From assembly GCF_009811555.1 (NCBI RefSeq), contig NZ_BLIN01000005.1:248001-312000 (forward strand): a DNA stretch of 64,000 nt. The letters are read 5' to 3'. Shown here in pieces: positions 44,772 through 52,951 of this stretch; the stretch's first letter is position 1; each line of letters starts with the position of its first letter. The notes below the pieces were generated by a model. That model was not told where the DNA came from. It worked only from the letters and a program-made list of their open reading frames with translations, and did no database searches. Source of the stretch: Streptomyces caniferus. GTDB lineage: Bacteria; Actinomycetota; Actinomycetes; Streptomycetales; Streptomycetaceae. The translations under genes were made by a program, and so were the position numbers.

Positions 44772-46061
44772 GTGAACTGGCTCATCCACGACTACCGCGA
44801 GAACGATCTCGCCGAAGTGGTCCACCTGATCGACTCCACGGCCGAGCTCGGACAGGAGTCCGTTTTCTCGCTCGCCGAGTGCATCAGCGCGCTGACCTCT
44901 CGGCAGCCGGCCGTGGTCGCCGTCCACCAGGGTGTGCCGATCGGCACGGCGCTCGCGTGCGTAGCCGGTGAGCGGGGCTGGGTGATGCGGATCGCGATCT
45001 CTTCGGCCTGGCGCGGCCGGGGGCTGGCGAGTGCGCTGCTGGTGGAGCTGGAGCGGCGGCTGATCGCCGCCCGGGTGAGCCGGATCGCCTATGTGCTTCC
45101 CGAGGAGGATCTGCTCGGGGAGGGGCTGCTCAACGCGGGCTATACGCGGCAGCCCGCGGTGGCCTACTTCGAGAAGGTCGAGCCGCATCACGGGCCCGCG
45201 GCCAGCCTCCTGGACGACCTCGGCGGACGCTTCCTGCCCACCGACCTGTGGGCCAAGGTGGCCGGCATGGAAGCGGAGAAGGACCTCATCGAGCGGCGTG
45301 TCGTGCTGCCGCTGGCGGAGCCGGAACGAGCCGCCCGGCACGGCGTCCGGCCGCCGCGGGCGATCGCCCTGTTCGGTCCCCCGGGTACCGGCAAGACCAC
45401 CTTCGCCCGGGGTATCGCGGCCAGGCTCGGCTGGCCGTTCGTCGAGCTGCTGCCGTCCCGCCTGGCCGACGAGGGCAATCTGGCGGCCGCCCTGCGCAGC
45501 GCGTTCGCCCGGATCGCGGAGCTGGAGCGGGTCCTCGTCTTCATCGACGAGGTCGAGGAGATCGCACCGATCCGCAGCGAGGCCGCACAGCCGGGCGGGC
45601 TGCACGGGGTGACGAACGAGCTGCTCAAGCTCATACCCGGTTTCCGGGAGCGGGACGAACGGCTGCTGGTGTGCGCGACCAACTCCATCCGCTCGCTCGA
45701 CCCGGCGTTCCTGCGCCCCGGCCGCTTCGACTACCTGATCCCGATCGGTACGCCGGACGCGGCGGCCCGGTCGGCGATCTGGTCCCGGTACACGGACGGC
45801 CGGGCCGATGTGGATGTCGCGGCGCTGGTGGCGGCCAGTGAGCTGTTCACCCCGGCCGACATCGAGCACGCCGCACGGGTGGCCGCCCAGACGTCTTTCG
45901 AGCGGGACCTGGAGGCGATCGGAGTCGGCACGGGCGGGCACGGCCGGCTCGGGGCGAGCACCGAGGACTATCTCGCCGCCATCGCCCAGTGCCGCCCGAC
46001 CGTCACCCCCGAAATGATCGACGAATTCGGCGCGGACATCACCGCCCACGCTCGCTGCTGA
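44772..46061 (+). CDS. GNAT acetyltransferase fused to AAA+ ATPase
   Basis: The 429-residue protein joins an N-terminal GNAT domain (acetyl-CoA loop SSAWRGRGLASALL, 78-90) to an AAA+ module with Walker A GPPGTGKT (202-209), Walker B VLVFIDEVEE (254-263), sensor 1 CATNSIRSLD and arginine finger FLRPGRFD. The ATPase part is of the FtsH/p97 type. A possible role is ATP-driven remodelling coupled to acylation of a protein; this is inference. GTG 44772 follows GAGGGGCGG. Confidence 0.88.
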   Translation: MNWLIHDYRENDLAEVVHLIDSTAELGQESVFSLAECISALTSRQPAVVAVHQGVPIGTALACVAGERGWVMRIAISSAWRGRGLASALLVELERRLIAARVSRIAYVLPEEDLLGEGLLNAGYTRQPAVAYFEKVEPHHGPAASLLDDLGGRFLPTDLWAKVAGMEAEKDLIERRVVLPLAEPERAARHGVRPPRAIALFGPPGTGKTTFARGIAARLGWPFVELLPSRLADEGNLAAALRSAFARIAELERVLVFIDEVEEIAPIRSEAAQPGGLHGVTNELLKLIPGFRERDERLLVCATNSIRSLDPAFLRPGRFDYLIPIGTPDAAARSAIWSRYTDGRADVDVAALVAASELFTPADIEHAARVAAQTSFERDLEAIGVGTGGHGRLGASTEDYLAAIAQCRPTVTPEMIDEFGADITAHARC

Positions 46062-46151
46062 CGACCCGGGGGAAGCAGGCCGTTTCCAGCCTCTTCCGGG
46101 GGGAGCGGTGTGGTGCCACCACGACCGCACGCGTTGGGGCACCGGCGGCTT

Positions 46152-46274
46152 GACGTCGGCGGTCGGGCACCGACGGCCGGACCCCAGCGGCTGGGCACCA
46201 GCGAGTGGACGTCAACGGTTGGGCATCGACGGCCGGAAGTCGGCGACTGGCGCCGGCGGCCGGCATGCCGGCCG
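46152..46274. repeat. 30-bp imperfect direct repeats and 18-bp palindrome after the chitinase gene
   Basis: The unit starting GACGTCGGCGGTCGGGCACC at 46152-46181 recurs at 46208-46237 with about five changes. CGGCCGGCATGCCGGCCG at 46257-46274 is a perfect palindrome 30 bp beyond the chitinase stop and probably part of its terminator. Confidence 0.5.
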
Positions 46275-46303
46275 GTGGCCTGCCGACCGCCTCCGCGCGC
46301 CCG

Positions 46304-47065
46304 TCAGCAGCTCAGGTTGTCGCCAGGCGTGGTCCCCAGGATCTGTACAAAGCTCGTGTAGCTGTTGATCCGGCTCTGCACCTGGCCGGGGTTGCCGCCG
46401 TTGCACTCCAGGGAGCCGTTGATGCTACGGATGGTCTCGCCGAACCCGGCGCCGCCGACCATGGCCTGATGCGGGGTCATGGTGCCCGGCCCGGTCTGTG
46501 TGTTCCAGTACCAAAGGGCGGTCTTCCAGGCGACGGCGGCATCCTGCTCCACCAGAGAAGGATTGTGCAGCAGGTCGATGCCGAGCGCATCGCCCGCCGC
46601 CTTGTAGTTGAAGTTCCAGCTCAGCTGAATCGGACCGCGGCCGTAGTAGGCGGCCTGGCCTGCCGGGCACCCGTACGGCTGGGCGGCATCGCAGTAGTGG
46701 GGGTAGTTGGCGGTGTTCTGCTCCACCACGTAGACGAGGCCGCCGGTCTCGTGACTCACATTAGCGAGAAAGGCCGCGGCCTCCTGGCGCTTCACGGTGT
46801 CGCTCCCGGTGTTCGCGAACTCCGGATACGCGCTGATGGCCGCGGTCAGGCCGCTGTACGTATAGAACGCGTTCCGGTTCGGGAACATCTGGTTGAACTG
46901 CGCCTCGCTGACGACGAACCCCTCGGCATGGGCGTCGGCGCCTGCCTGAGCCGTGGCGCAGTCGGAGCAGCGCACTGTGGCGGCCGCGGGCACCGTCGGT
47001 ACGACGGCGGCCAAGCTCGCGGCCATCGTGGCGGCACTCAGCAGCGCGGCAATACGTGATCTCAT
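46304..47065 (-). CDS. Secreted GH19 chitinase
   Basis: The 253-residue protein has a signal peptide (IAALLSAATMAASLAAVVPT) and a GH19 catalytic domain without a chitin-binding domain: FVVSEAQFNQMFPNRNAFYT, NVSHETGGLVYV with catalytic Glu106, and YYGRGPIQLSWNFNYKAAG. It hydrolyses beta-1,4-linked GlcNAc polymers outside the cell. ATG 47065 follows AAGGAG. A DasR-type palindrome lies upstream, consistent with control by N-acetylglucosamine. Confidence 0.92.
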   Translation of the reverse strand: MRSRIAALLSAATMAASLAAVVPTVPAAATVRCSDCATAQAGADAHAEGFVVSEAQFNQMFPNRNAFYTYSGLTAAISAYPEFANTGSDTVKRQEAAAFLANVSHETGGLVYVVEQNTANYPHYCDAAQPYGCPAGQAAYYGRGPIQLSWNFNYKAAGDALGIDLLHNPSLVEQDAAVAWKTALWYWNTQTGPGTMTPHQAMVGGAGFGETIRSINGSLECNGGNPGQVQSRINSYTSFVQILGTTPGDNLSC

Positions 47066-47340
47066 CGCGGTGACTCCTTCGCGCGGCCGGACTCCGGACG
47101 GGAGGGGCCGCTGCGTGTGGGGGGACTGACCGAATGGACGAATGGCGGGTGAGTGAGCGAATTGCCGTATGGGGAACGCCAGTTGAGGTGCATCAGGCAT
47201 CTCAAGGGCCCCCGATGTACGGGGCGAGCCTCGGGAGAGGAGCGTCGATCGAGCGGTCAAGTTCACGGACAGGCGACGTACGACAGCAACTACACCACTG
47301 CACCGGCCACTAGGGCTGCATCTAGGACCGCCAGAGCTGC

Positions 47341-47350
47341 GGTCTAGACC
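47341..47350. promoter_or_regulatory. DasR-type (dre) palindrome upstream of the chitinase
   Basis: GGTCTAGACC is a perfect palindrome matching the core of the DasR response element (consensus TGGTCTAGACCA), within GCGGTCTAGACCAACG. It is about 275 bp upstream of the chitinase start, far for a promoter-proximal operator, but no other gene starts nearby. The rest of 47066-47519 shows no gene. Confidence 0.55.
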
Positions 47351-47519
47351 AACGGTAGGTTAGAGGTGACGCGTTGCACATGTCCATACCAATGCATCGG
47401 CCCGCCGACGCACGCGGCCAGCGACGACGACCGCGTGCCACGCCCCTCCCCCGCGCATCGACGCGCCGGAGGCCCCGGAAAGAGGCCCCGAATGCCGGAG
47501 ACGAAGGGGCGACCAGCCG

Positions 47520-48476
47520 CTAGTTGTATTGACCCGCAGGGTTGTTCACGCGGCTGATGGGTGACTTGCCTCCGAGTGCGGTGTGGCACCTGTGATGGTT
47601 GTAGCTGTGCAGGAAGGTGTCCAGTGCGGCGGTTCGTTCGTCGTTGCTGGTGTAGGGCCGTAGGTAGGCCCATTCGTCGAGCAGGGTGCGGTTGAAGCGT
47701 TCGACCTTGCCATTGGTCTGCGGCCGGTAGATGCGCGTGAGCTTGCCGGCCGCGCCGAGATCTGCAAGCGCCTGACGCCAGGCGAAGCTCTTGCGGTAGG
47801 GCCAGGCGTTGTCCGTCAGGACACGTTCGATGCGCAGGATGCCGCAGGCGGCGAAGAAGGCTGCGGCCCGCTGCAGGAAGGCCGCGCAGGTGGCGGCTTT
47901 CTCGTCCCGGTGGACTTCGCTGTAGGCGAGGCGGCTGTGGTCGTCGACTGCGGAGTGGATGTAGTCGAAGCCTGTGGTGCGGCGGCGGTCGGGGCAGGCG
48001 GCACGGCCGTGGATGCGCCAGCCCCCGCCGTCGGGTATGCGGCCGAGTTTCTTCACGTCCACGTGGACGAGCTCGCCGGGCCTGCTGCGTTCGTAGCGGC
48101 GGATGACCTGGCCGGTGGGCCGGTCGAGGAAGGCGAGGCGGTTCAGGCCGTGCCGGGCCAGGACCCGGTGGACGGTCGAGGCCGGCAGGCCCAGGATCGG
48201 TGCGATGCGAGCCGGGCCCAGCTTCCGGTCTTGCCGCAACCGGCATACCTGGTCCTCTACCGCGAGAGGAGTCCGGTGCGGTGTCGTGTGCGGCCGGCTG
48301 GGACGATCGTGCAGCCCGGCCTCGCCCTGCGTTCTCCAGCGACGCAGCCACTTGTGGGCGGTGGGCCGCGAGATGCCCATCTCGGCGGCGACGTGTGCGA
48401 TGGGGCGCCCGGAACGGACGCGCTCGACCAGCAGCCGCCTGCCGTGAACGGTCAGCCGGGCATTACGGTGGGACAC
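47520..48476 (-). CDS. IS481-family transposase
   Basis: The 318-residue protein has two N-terminal HTH segments (VERVRSGRPIAHVAAEMGIS, LHDRPSRPHTTPHRTPL) and a DDE integrase core: GELVHVDVKKLGRIPDGGGW, IHSAVDDHSRLAYSEVHRDE, RVLTDNAWPYRKSF and the Glu in NGKVERFNRTLLDEWAYLRP. GTG 48476 follows GGAGG. The reading frame is intact, so the element may be active. Its stop codon TAG falls in the target-site CTAG at the left end. Confidence 0.93.
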   Translation of the reverse strand: MSHRNARLTVHGRRLLVERVRSGRPIAHVAAEMGISRPTAHKWLRRWRTQGEAGLHDRPSRPHTTPHRTPLAVEDQVCRLRQDRKLGPARIAPILGLPASTVHRVLARHGLNRLAFLDRPTGQVIRRYERSRPGELVHVDVKKLGRIPDGGGWRIHGRAACPDRRRTTGFDYIHSAVDDHSRLAYSEVHRDEKAATCAAFLQRAAAFFAACGILRIERVLTDNAWPYRKSFAWRQALADLGAAGKLTRIYRPQTNGKVERFNRTLLDEWAYLRPYTSNDERTAALDTFLHSYNHHRCHTALGGKSPISRVNNPAGQYN

Positions 48477-48577
48477 GAAGACCTCCGTGCGGTGCAGTCC
48501 TAGACAGCTCCACCACACCGGAGGTCTTCGCCATGATCAAGCCCAGCCAGCGTTAACAACGCTCGTGATCAATACAG
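47524..48577. mobile_element. IS481-family insertion sequence with CTAG target duplication
   Basis: The ends are imperfect inverted repeats: left TTGTATTGACCCGCAGGGTT and, read inward from the right, CTGTATTGATCACGAGCGTT. Both are bounded by CTAG (47520-47523 and 48578-48581), a four-base duplication that matches the CTAG preference known for IS481. The element is 1,054 bp with one transposase gene. It has landed exactly on the stop codon of the neighbouring GNAT gene. Confidence 0.85.
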
Positions 48578-49161
48578 CTAGTCGCCGGGCTCGGCGATCA
48601 GTGCGGTGGCCACGGAGCGGAAGCCGAGCCGGGCGTAGAGCCGGGCGACATCCTCGTCGCCCGCGGACAGAAGAACGGTCTCCACGCCTCGCGATCGTGC
48701 ATCGGCCACCAGCGCCGCGGTCACCGCGAGCCCAAGACCACGGCGGCGCGCGGCCGGCAGAGTTCCCACTCCGACGATTTCGCTGACCTTCCCGACCGGC
48801 CGGTGCTGCCCGGCACACAACGCCCCGCCGTCGCCCGATAGGCGCGCACGAAGGGCCCCGCCTGCTCGACCGCGGCCCGCAGCGCGGGCGCGGCCTCGGC
48901 GACCCACTCGAAACTCTCCGGAACGCCCAGTTCCCGCTGCCGGAGACGCACCCGGTACACATCGGCAGCACGCACCTCTCCGCGCCGCCCCAGGGCCGGG
49001 CACGCAGAGAACGGCCACCCCTGCCCCTCACGGACGAGCAGCGTCAGTGCCCCGAAGTTCTCAGCCCGGGCTCCGGAGCGCGGGACGGCATCGTAGTAGT
49101 GCTCCAGACGTTCCAGCAGGGCAGGAAGGTCTTCCAGCTCCAGGTAGGTCACACCGCGCAT
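48578..49161 (-). pseudogene. GNAT acetyltransferase gene broken by a frameshift
   Basis: The N-terminal half (MRGVTYLELEDLPALLERLE to EQAGPFVRAY) is in one frame and the C-terminal half (GDGGALCAGQHRPVGKVSEI, GTLPAARRRGLGLAVTAAL, ARLYARLGFRSVATALI) in another. They join near 48825-48840, where one base seems to be missing. The acetyl-CoA loop RRRGLGLA is intact. The TAG stop at 48578-48580 is within the CTAG used by the insertion sequence. A sequencing error cannot be excluded. Confidence 0.75.
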
Positions 49162-49457
49162 CCAAGCAGCGGGCCTCGCGCCACTGCCACCGCATTGCCC
49201 GGCCGCGCCCCGACACCCCACCCCCACACCCCACTTCGCACTCGCACCCGTGCCTTGCCCTCGCGGTACGCGGCCACGGGCAGCTCCCGGACGGACGCTG
49301 AGCGACTGCCGGCAGTCCAGGCCCATCGCGCACCAGGTCGCGCGCGTGGGCACTTGAGGCGCGTCCGGGTTGAGGGCAAACGAGCCGCCAACTACCCGAT
49401 CGTCACGGATTCTTGGGTCGTGGCGAGGTTTGAACTCACGCCAGGTACGCTGACGTG

Positions 49458-49745
49458 GTGTCGCGCAGCGAGTTAGAACGATTGGCCAGGATCCGGATGC
49501 AGGTCACCGGTGAGACGCTCGAACGCGCCATGGCCGTGCTCGAAGGCCAGATGACCTACCCGTCGCCGTCGGCCGCATCCGGGGCCGAGCCCGATCCCGC
49601 CGAGAACGGCGAGGTCACCCAGGTCGGCCCGGTTGGCGAAGGCGAAGGCCAGGAGAGCAGCGAGGACACCAGGGACAGCAAGCCCCTCGCCCTGCCCGAC
49701 GGCCGACGGACGCCTCCGAAACGGAACCACCTACGGGGCCTCTGA
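49458..49745 (+). CDS. Hypothetical protein, 95 aa
   Basis: The product starts VSRSELERLARIRMQVTGET, a charged helix (LERAMAVLEGQM), then becomes acidic and disordered. GTG 49458 lies six bases after TACGCT, a -10-like sequence, so the transcript may be leaderless; GTG 49455 is equally possible. No family is recognised. Nothing else convincing is seen from 49162 to 49457. Confidence 0.5.
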   Translation: MSRSELERLARIRMQVTGETLERAMAVLEGQMTYPSPSAASGAEPDPAENGEVTQVGPVGEGEGQESSEDTRDSKPLALPDGRRTPPKRNHLRGL

Positions 49746-50075
49746 GCCGCCGAACGGATCAGCCGACGCAGCCACGCGTGCACATTCGGAGCCTCTTCCA
49801 CGCACGCGATGACGGCGGCGACTGCGTACGCCTCCGCGGCTGCGGCGGGCTGCGGCTCGGCGCAACGACGCACGACATGCAACCGGTCACCCAGAGCCAA
49901 GAGCGTCCGCCTCGACTGGCCACTCCAGCTCCGTGTGCAAGCGCATCCGCAGCCCGCCACGCGCCACCCACCGCCCGTCAAGCACGCAGAGCCACCGCAC
50001 CCCCACACAGCGTAAAGCGGCTCGCCCACACAACGCCCCCGGCGGACGAGCCCACTCCGCACCACCGTCAGGGGG
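49746..50075. other. Intergenic, 330 bp, no gene seen
   Basis: The spacer is C-rich with CCCCACAC-like runs. Frames on either strand lack homology and good codon use. Confidence 0.4.
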
Positions 50076-50306
50076 TCACGGGGTCAGAGGTCGCGCCAGC
50101 ATCGGCGTCCGGAGCATCTGATGTCCCCCGCTGGCCAGCATGCGGACCTCGCCCCGGTCGCTGATCTCCGCGCGCACGATCCCCGACTCGTCCTCGTAGA
50201 CCGGATAGCCGCCCGCTCCGGCCCGCTCGGTACGACGGACGATCACTACGTCGTCCTCGACGGCAGGGGCTTGAAATACCAGCTCATAGCATTCCGGATA
50301 ATCCAT
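50076..50306 (-). CDS. DUF6296 family protein
   Basis: This 76-residue Streptomyces-type protein starts MDYPECYELVFQAP and has the conserved YPVYEDESGIVRAEISDRGE and VRMLASGGHQ. The family is small and restricted to actinomycetes, with no known function. ATG 50306 has a strong GGGAGG site. Confidence 0.8.
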   Translation of the reverse strand: MDYPECYELVFQAPAVEDDVVIVRRTERAGAGGYPVYEDESGIVRAEISDRGEVRMLASGGHQMLRTPMLARPLTP

Positions 50307-50860
50307 CGGGGCCTCCCGATACGACACGGCAGGTGCTCCGGGCGTCGATCCCCGGAACCGCTGCACGGGCGGCGCTGCACCTCGGCCCTTCCATCGTCAC
50401 CCACAGCCGCCCGGCCCGCCTGAGGAGAGCACGGACCTGCGCGCTCTGCCACCGGACGGACGGGTGCCCACCTCCCGCGGAGCCACCCTCCCCCACCTTC
50501 CGAATGTGTACCCCGCTCCCGTGCGCTGTCACGGGAGCGGGGCGGGTCCGAGAAGCGCCAGCAGCTCGGATGGTTACGAGAGCCACGGTAGGGGGCACCA
50601 CTGACAACGGCGGGTCCGGCGGAGCTCAGCGGTGCGCTCGTGGAGGGCTGCGGGGCACGGAACGACGGGGCGGCGATGGCTCGCGCATGCGGCGCCGACA
50701 AGGATCCGGGCGTCCTCAGTGATCGCAAGGACGGCCGTCAGGCCTCACCCGATCGGGGGAGCACTCGCGCGGCCACGGCGCGAGCCTCGTCCGCCCGGGC
50801 GGGTCGCGAGCCGGGGCCGCGCCGTACGGACAGATGCCGGTGCGTCAAGGGGAGCGAGCG
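50307..50860. other. Intergenic, 550 bp, with a strong hairpin
   Basis: CCCCGCTCCCGTG (50511-50523) and CACGGGAGCGGGG (50530-50542) pair perfectly over a six-base loop. No gene ends close to it, so it may be a leftover terminator or a structured leader. No gene is recognised in the region. Confidence 0.5.
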
Positions 50861-51241
50861 ATGGTGGCGGGGAAGCCTCGGTTTGAGCTTGCGACGGTGG
50901 TGCTGGATTGCGCGGATGCGCCTGCGCTTGCGGAGTTCTATCGACGGCTGCTCGGCTGGGAGGTGAAAGCCAGCGAACCGGACTGGGTCCTGCTCAGATG
51001 CCCGGACGGAGGGACGGGACTCTCGTTCCAGTCCGAGCCTGGATATCAGGCTCCTGTGTGGCCCGAACGGCCCGAGGAGCAGCAGAAGATGCTGCATCTG
51101 GATATCCGGGTCGATGACCTTGCGGAGGCCGAGGCCCATGCCGTCGCGGCGGGTGCATCACTTGCCAAGTTCCAGCCACAGGACGATGTTCGGGTGCTTT
51201 TTGACCCTGCGGGACACCCGTTCTGCCTCTTCCTCCATTGA
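50861..51241 (+). CDS. VOC-family (glyoxalase/bleomycin resistance-like) protein
   Basis: The 126-residue protein has the VOC fold: ELATVVLDCADAPALAEFYR, LLGWEVKASEPDWVLL, and MLHLDIRVDDLAEAEAHAVA with the second-half His and later FDPAGHPFCLFLH. These bind metal and act as isomerases, dioxygenases or drug-binding proteins. ATG 50861 follows AAGGGGAG. The substrate is unknown. Confidence 0.87.
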   Translation: MVAGKPRFELATVVLDCADAPALAEFYRRLLGWEVKASEPDWVLLRCPDGGTGLSFQSEPGYQAPVWPERPEEQQKMLHLDIRVDDLAEAEAHAVAAGASLAKFQPQDDVRVLFDPAGHPFCLFLH

Positions 51242-51500
51242 GGGGCGGACCGTTGGCAGGTGGGTGAGGCGGACTTGCCGGCCGCGCCAGGTCCGGAGCG
51301 GGCGCGCAGGCCCGCTCCGTCACCCCAGGTGATCGCGGAGCGTGTGGGAATGGACACATGCAGGCATGGGGCGTCATGTGCAGGGCCGACTGTCGTTGCT
51401 GGTCAGGAAGTTGAGGTGGCGTAAGGACATCGGCCCGGGCGCCCCCTGCGGGCGTCCGGACACCGCGCGCGGGTCTGCGTTGTCAGTGTCTGCCCCTAGC

Positions 51501-51695
51501 ATGGCTCATATGTCCCCAACTCCTTCTGCCCCTACAGCTGCGCCCGTTCCTGCTTCCGAGGCGAACGAATCCATCCGGCGATTCGTCCGCGCCCGTCGCG
51601 GTGTGGCGTGGTCGGCTCAGGACATGGCGGAGTATGCGGTGCTGCTGGAGATCTGGACGCTGGCAGTGCGCGCGGAGGTCGTCGAGGCGGCGTAG
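51501..51695 (+). CDS. Small hypothetical protein, 64 aa
   Basis: The product MAHMSPTPSAPTAAPVPASE is followed by SIRRFVRARRGVAWSAQDMA and ends RAEVVEAA, with good codon bias. ATG 51501 and ATG 51510 are both in frame; the first falls within TAGCAT, so the mRNA may start near the second. I do not recognise a family. Confidence 0.55.
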   Translation: MAHMSPTPSAPTAAPVPASEANESIRRFVRARRGVAWSAQDMAEYAVLLEIWTLAVRAEVVEAA

Positions 51696-51757
51696 GCGCG
51701 CACGGCGGCCGCGTTAGTGATGCGTTAGCAGATCGGCAGCGACCGGCACCAGGCTTT

Positions 51758-51790
51758 CGCTTGTGCCGCTGACGGAAAGCGGCACAAGCG
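51758..51790 (+). terminator. Terminator after the 64-aa gene
   Basis: A 13-bp perfect stem (CGCTTGTGCCGCT with AGCGGCACAAGCG) with a seven-base loop lies 63 bp beyond the stop codon. Confidence 0.75.
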
Positions 51791-51896
51791 CCATGTCCCA
51801 CACGCATGGCCGATAGCAACGCGCATCCGCACGCCAACGCAGCACGTCGCGATTCCGCAGAGACAGTGTGCGGCAGAGTGCACGCAAAGGGGATTC

Positions 51897-52634
51897 ATGT
51901 CCTGGAACAAGGCCTCCGAGGTCGACGCAGACGTCCACCGCACCGCGGCGTCCGCCGGCTCCGCCTTCCGCCGAGGGCGCCGGATCGCCGCCGCTTCTCT
52001 GGTCGCCGTTGCCGCATTCTCCCTGACCGCCTGCGGCAGCGACGACGGCACGAAAGCGAGCACCAAGGTCTCGGCGCGGCCCAATGCCTCGGATGTGTCG
52101 AAGGAGGCAGCGGCCCTCGGAGACGTAGCGCACGAACCGGAGACCAAGGGCGAGGCGACGCCGGACCGGAAGGCGACCAAGGCCGGGAAGAGCAGCGGTG
52201 GCAGCACCAAGACGGGTGGCGGCACGGCGGATCGCGACAACGGGAAGAGCAGCGGCAGCGGAAAGGGCGGCGGCAGCACGAGCGGTGCCGGCGCCGGCTC
52301 CGGCGCGACAGCAGGTTCCGGGTCGACACCCGACGGGAAGGGTGTGAGCGGCACCTGGAACGGCGTCCTCAAGTATCTGGCCCCCGGCAAGATGACCGTG
52401 GCCCCGGACTCCGGAACCGAGCAGGCCTTCGCCGTCGGCCCGCAGACCAAGGCCCTGGGGGCCGCTGCCATGTGCACGTCGGACGGCAACGTCACCATGG
52501 ACGATGACGGTTACGGCACCTCCCCCTGTACCGAAGCGCAGCTGGTGGAGTCCGCCAAGACGAATGCCCTCCGCGTCCGGGTCACCGTGGAAGACGGCAT
52601 CGCGACGGAGATCGCCGAGCATTACCACCCCTGA
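51897..52634 (+). CDS. Secreted lipoprotein with Gly/Ser/Lys-rich linker
   Basis: The 245-residue protein has a lipoprotein signal (RRIAAASLVAVAAFSLTAC) ending at a lipobox Cys near residue 46, about 100 residues of Gly, Ser, Lys and Thr linker, and a C-terminal domain of about 90 residues (GVLKYLAPGKMTVAPDSGTE, LRVRVTVEDGIATEIAEHYH). It should be anchored on the outer membrane surface. The function of the C-terminal domain is unknown. ATG 51897 follows AAGGGGA. Confidence 0.8.
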   Translation: MSWNKASEVDADVHRTAASAGSAFRRGRRIAAASLVAVAAFSLTACGSDDGTKASTKVSARPNASDVSKEAAALGDVAHEPETKGEATPDRKATKAGKSSGGSTKTGGGTADRDNGKSSGSGKGGGSTSGAGAGSGATAGSGSTPDGKGVSGTWNGVLKYLAPGKMTVAPDSGTEQAFAVGPQTKALGAAAMCTSDGNVTMDDDGYGTSPCTEAQLVESAKTNALRVRVTVEDGIATEIAEHYHP

Positions 52635-52708
52635 TCGTCGAGGGAACCCGGTCCCATGCCTCTCTCAGGGCCGGCCGTTCCTCCCCAGCACCCACCTCTG
52701 ATCAACAC

Positions 52709-52738
52709 GCCGCCGTGGACGCCTTCGTCCACGGCGGC
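52709..52738 (+). terminator. Terminator of the lipoprotein gene, with T run
   Basis: GCCGCCGTGGACG and CGTCCACGGCGGC pair perfectly over a CCTT loop, followed by AGCCTTTTG. It is 75 bp beyond the stop codon. Confidence 0.85.
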
Positions 52739-52803
52739 AGCCTTTTGAGCCGTCAACTCGCCCTCGCAACGGTCCAGGTACCTCACTTCCTCCCGCCTCG
52801 CGC

Positions 52804-52858
52804 CATGTCCGAGGCGCAGTAGCTTCCGGCCCCATATCCGAGGCGCCGTAGCTTCCAG
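52804..52858. repeat. Pair of 26-bp direct repeats upstream of the sugar dehydrogenase
   Basis: Two copies (52804-52829 and 52833-52858) share 23 of 26 bases and start 29 bp apart; each includes TCCGAGGCGC and GTAGCTTCC. They lie about 95-150 bp upstream of the ATG at 52952 and could be tandem regulator sites. Confidence 0.55.
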
Positions 52859-52951
52859 GGCCGAACAGCAGGAAGCTCTTCTCTCAGCTCGGCGACGCGG
52901 CACACCCGTCCCGAGGGAGCGCCCGTCGCCCCTTCCTGGCTGGAGGACCTC

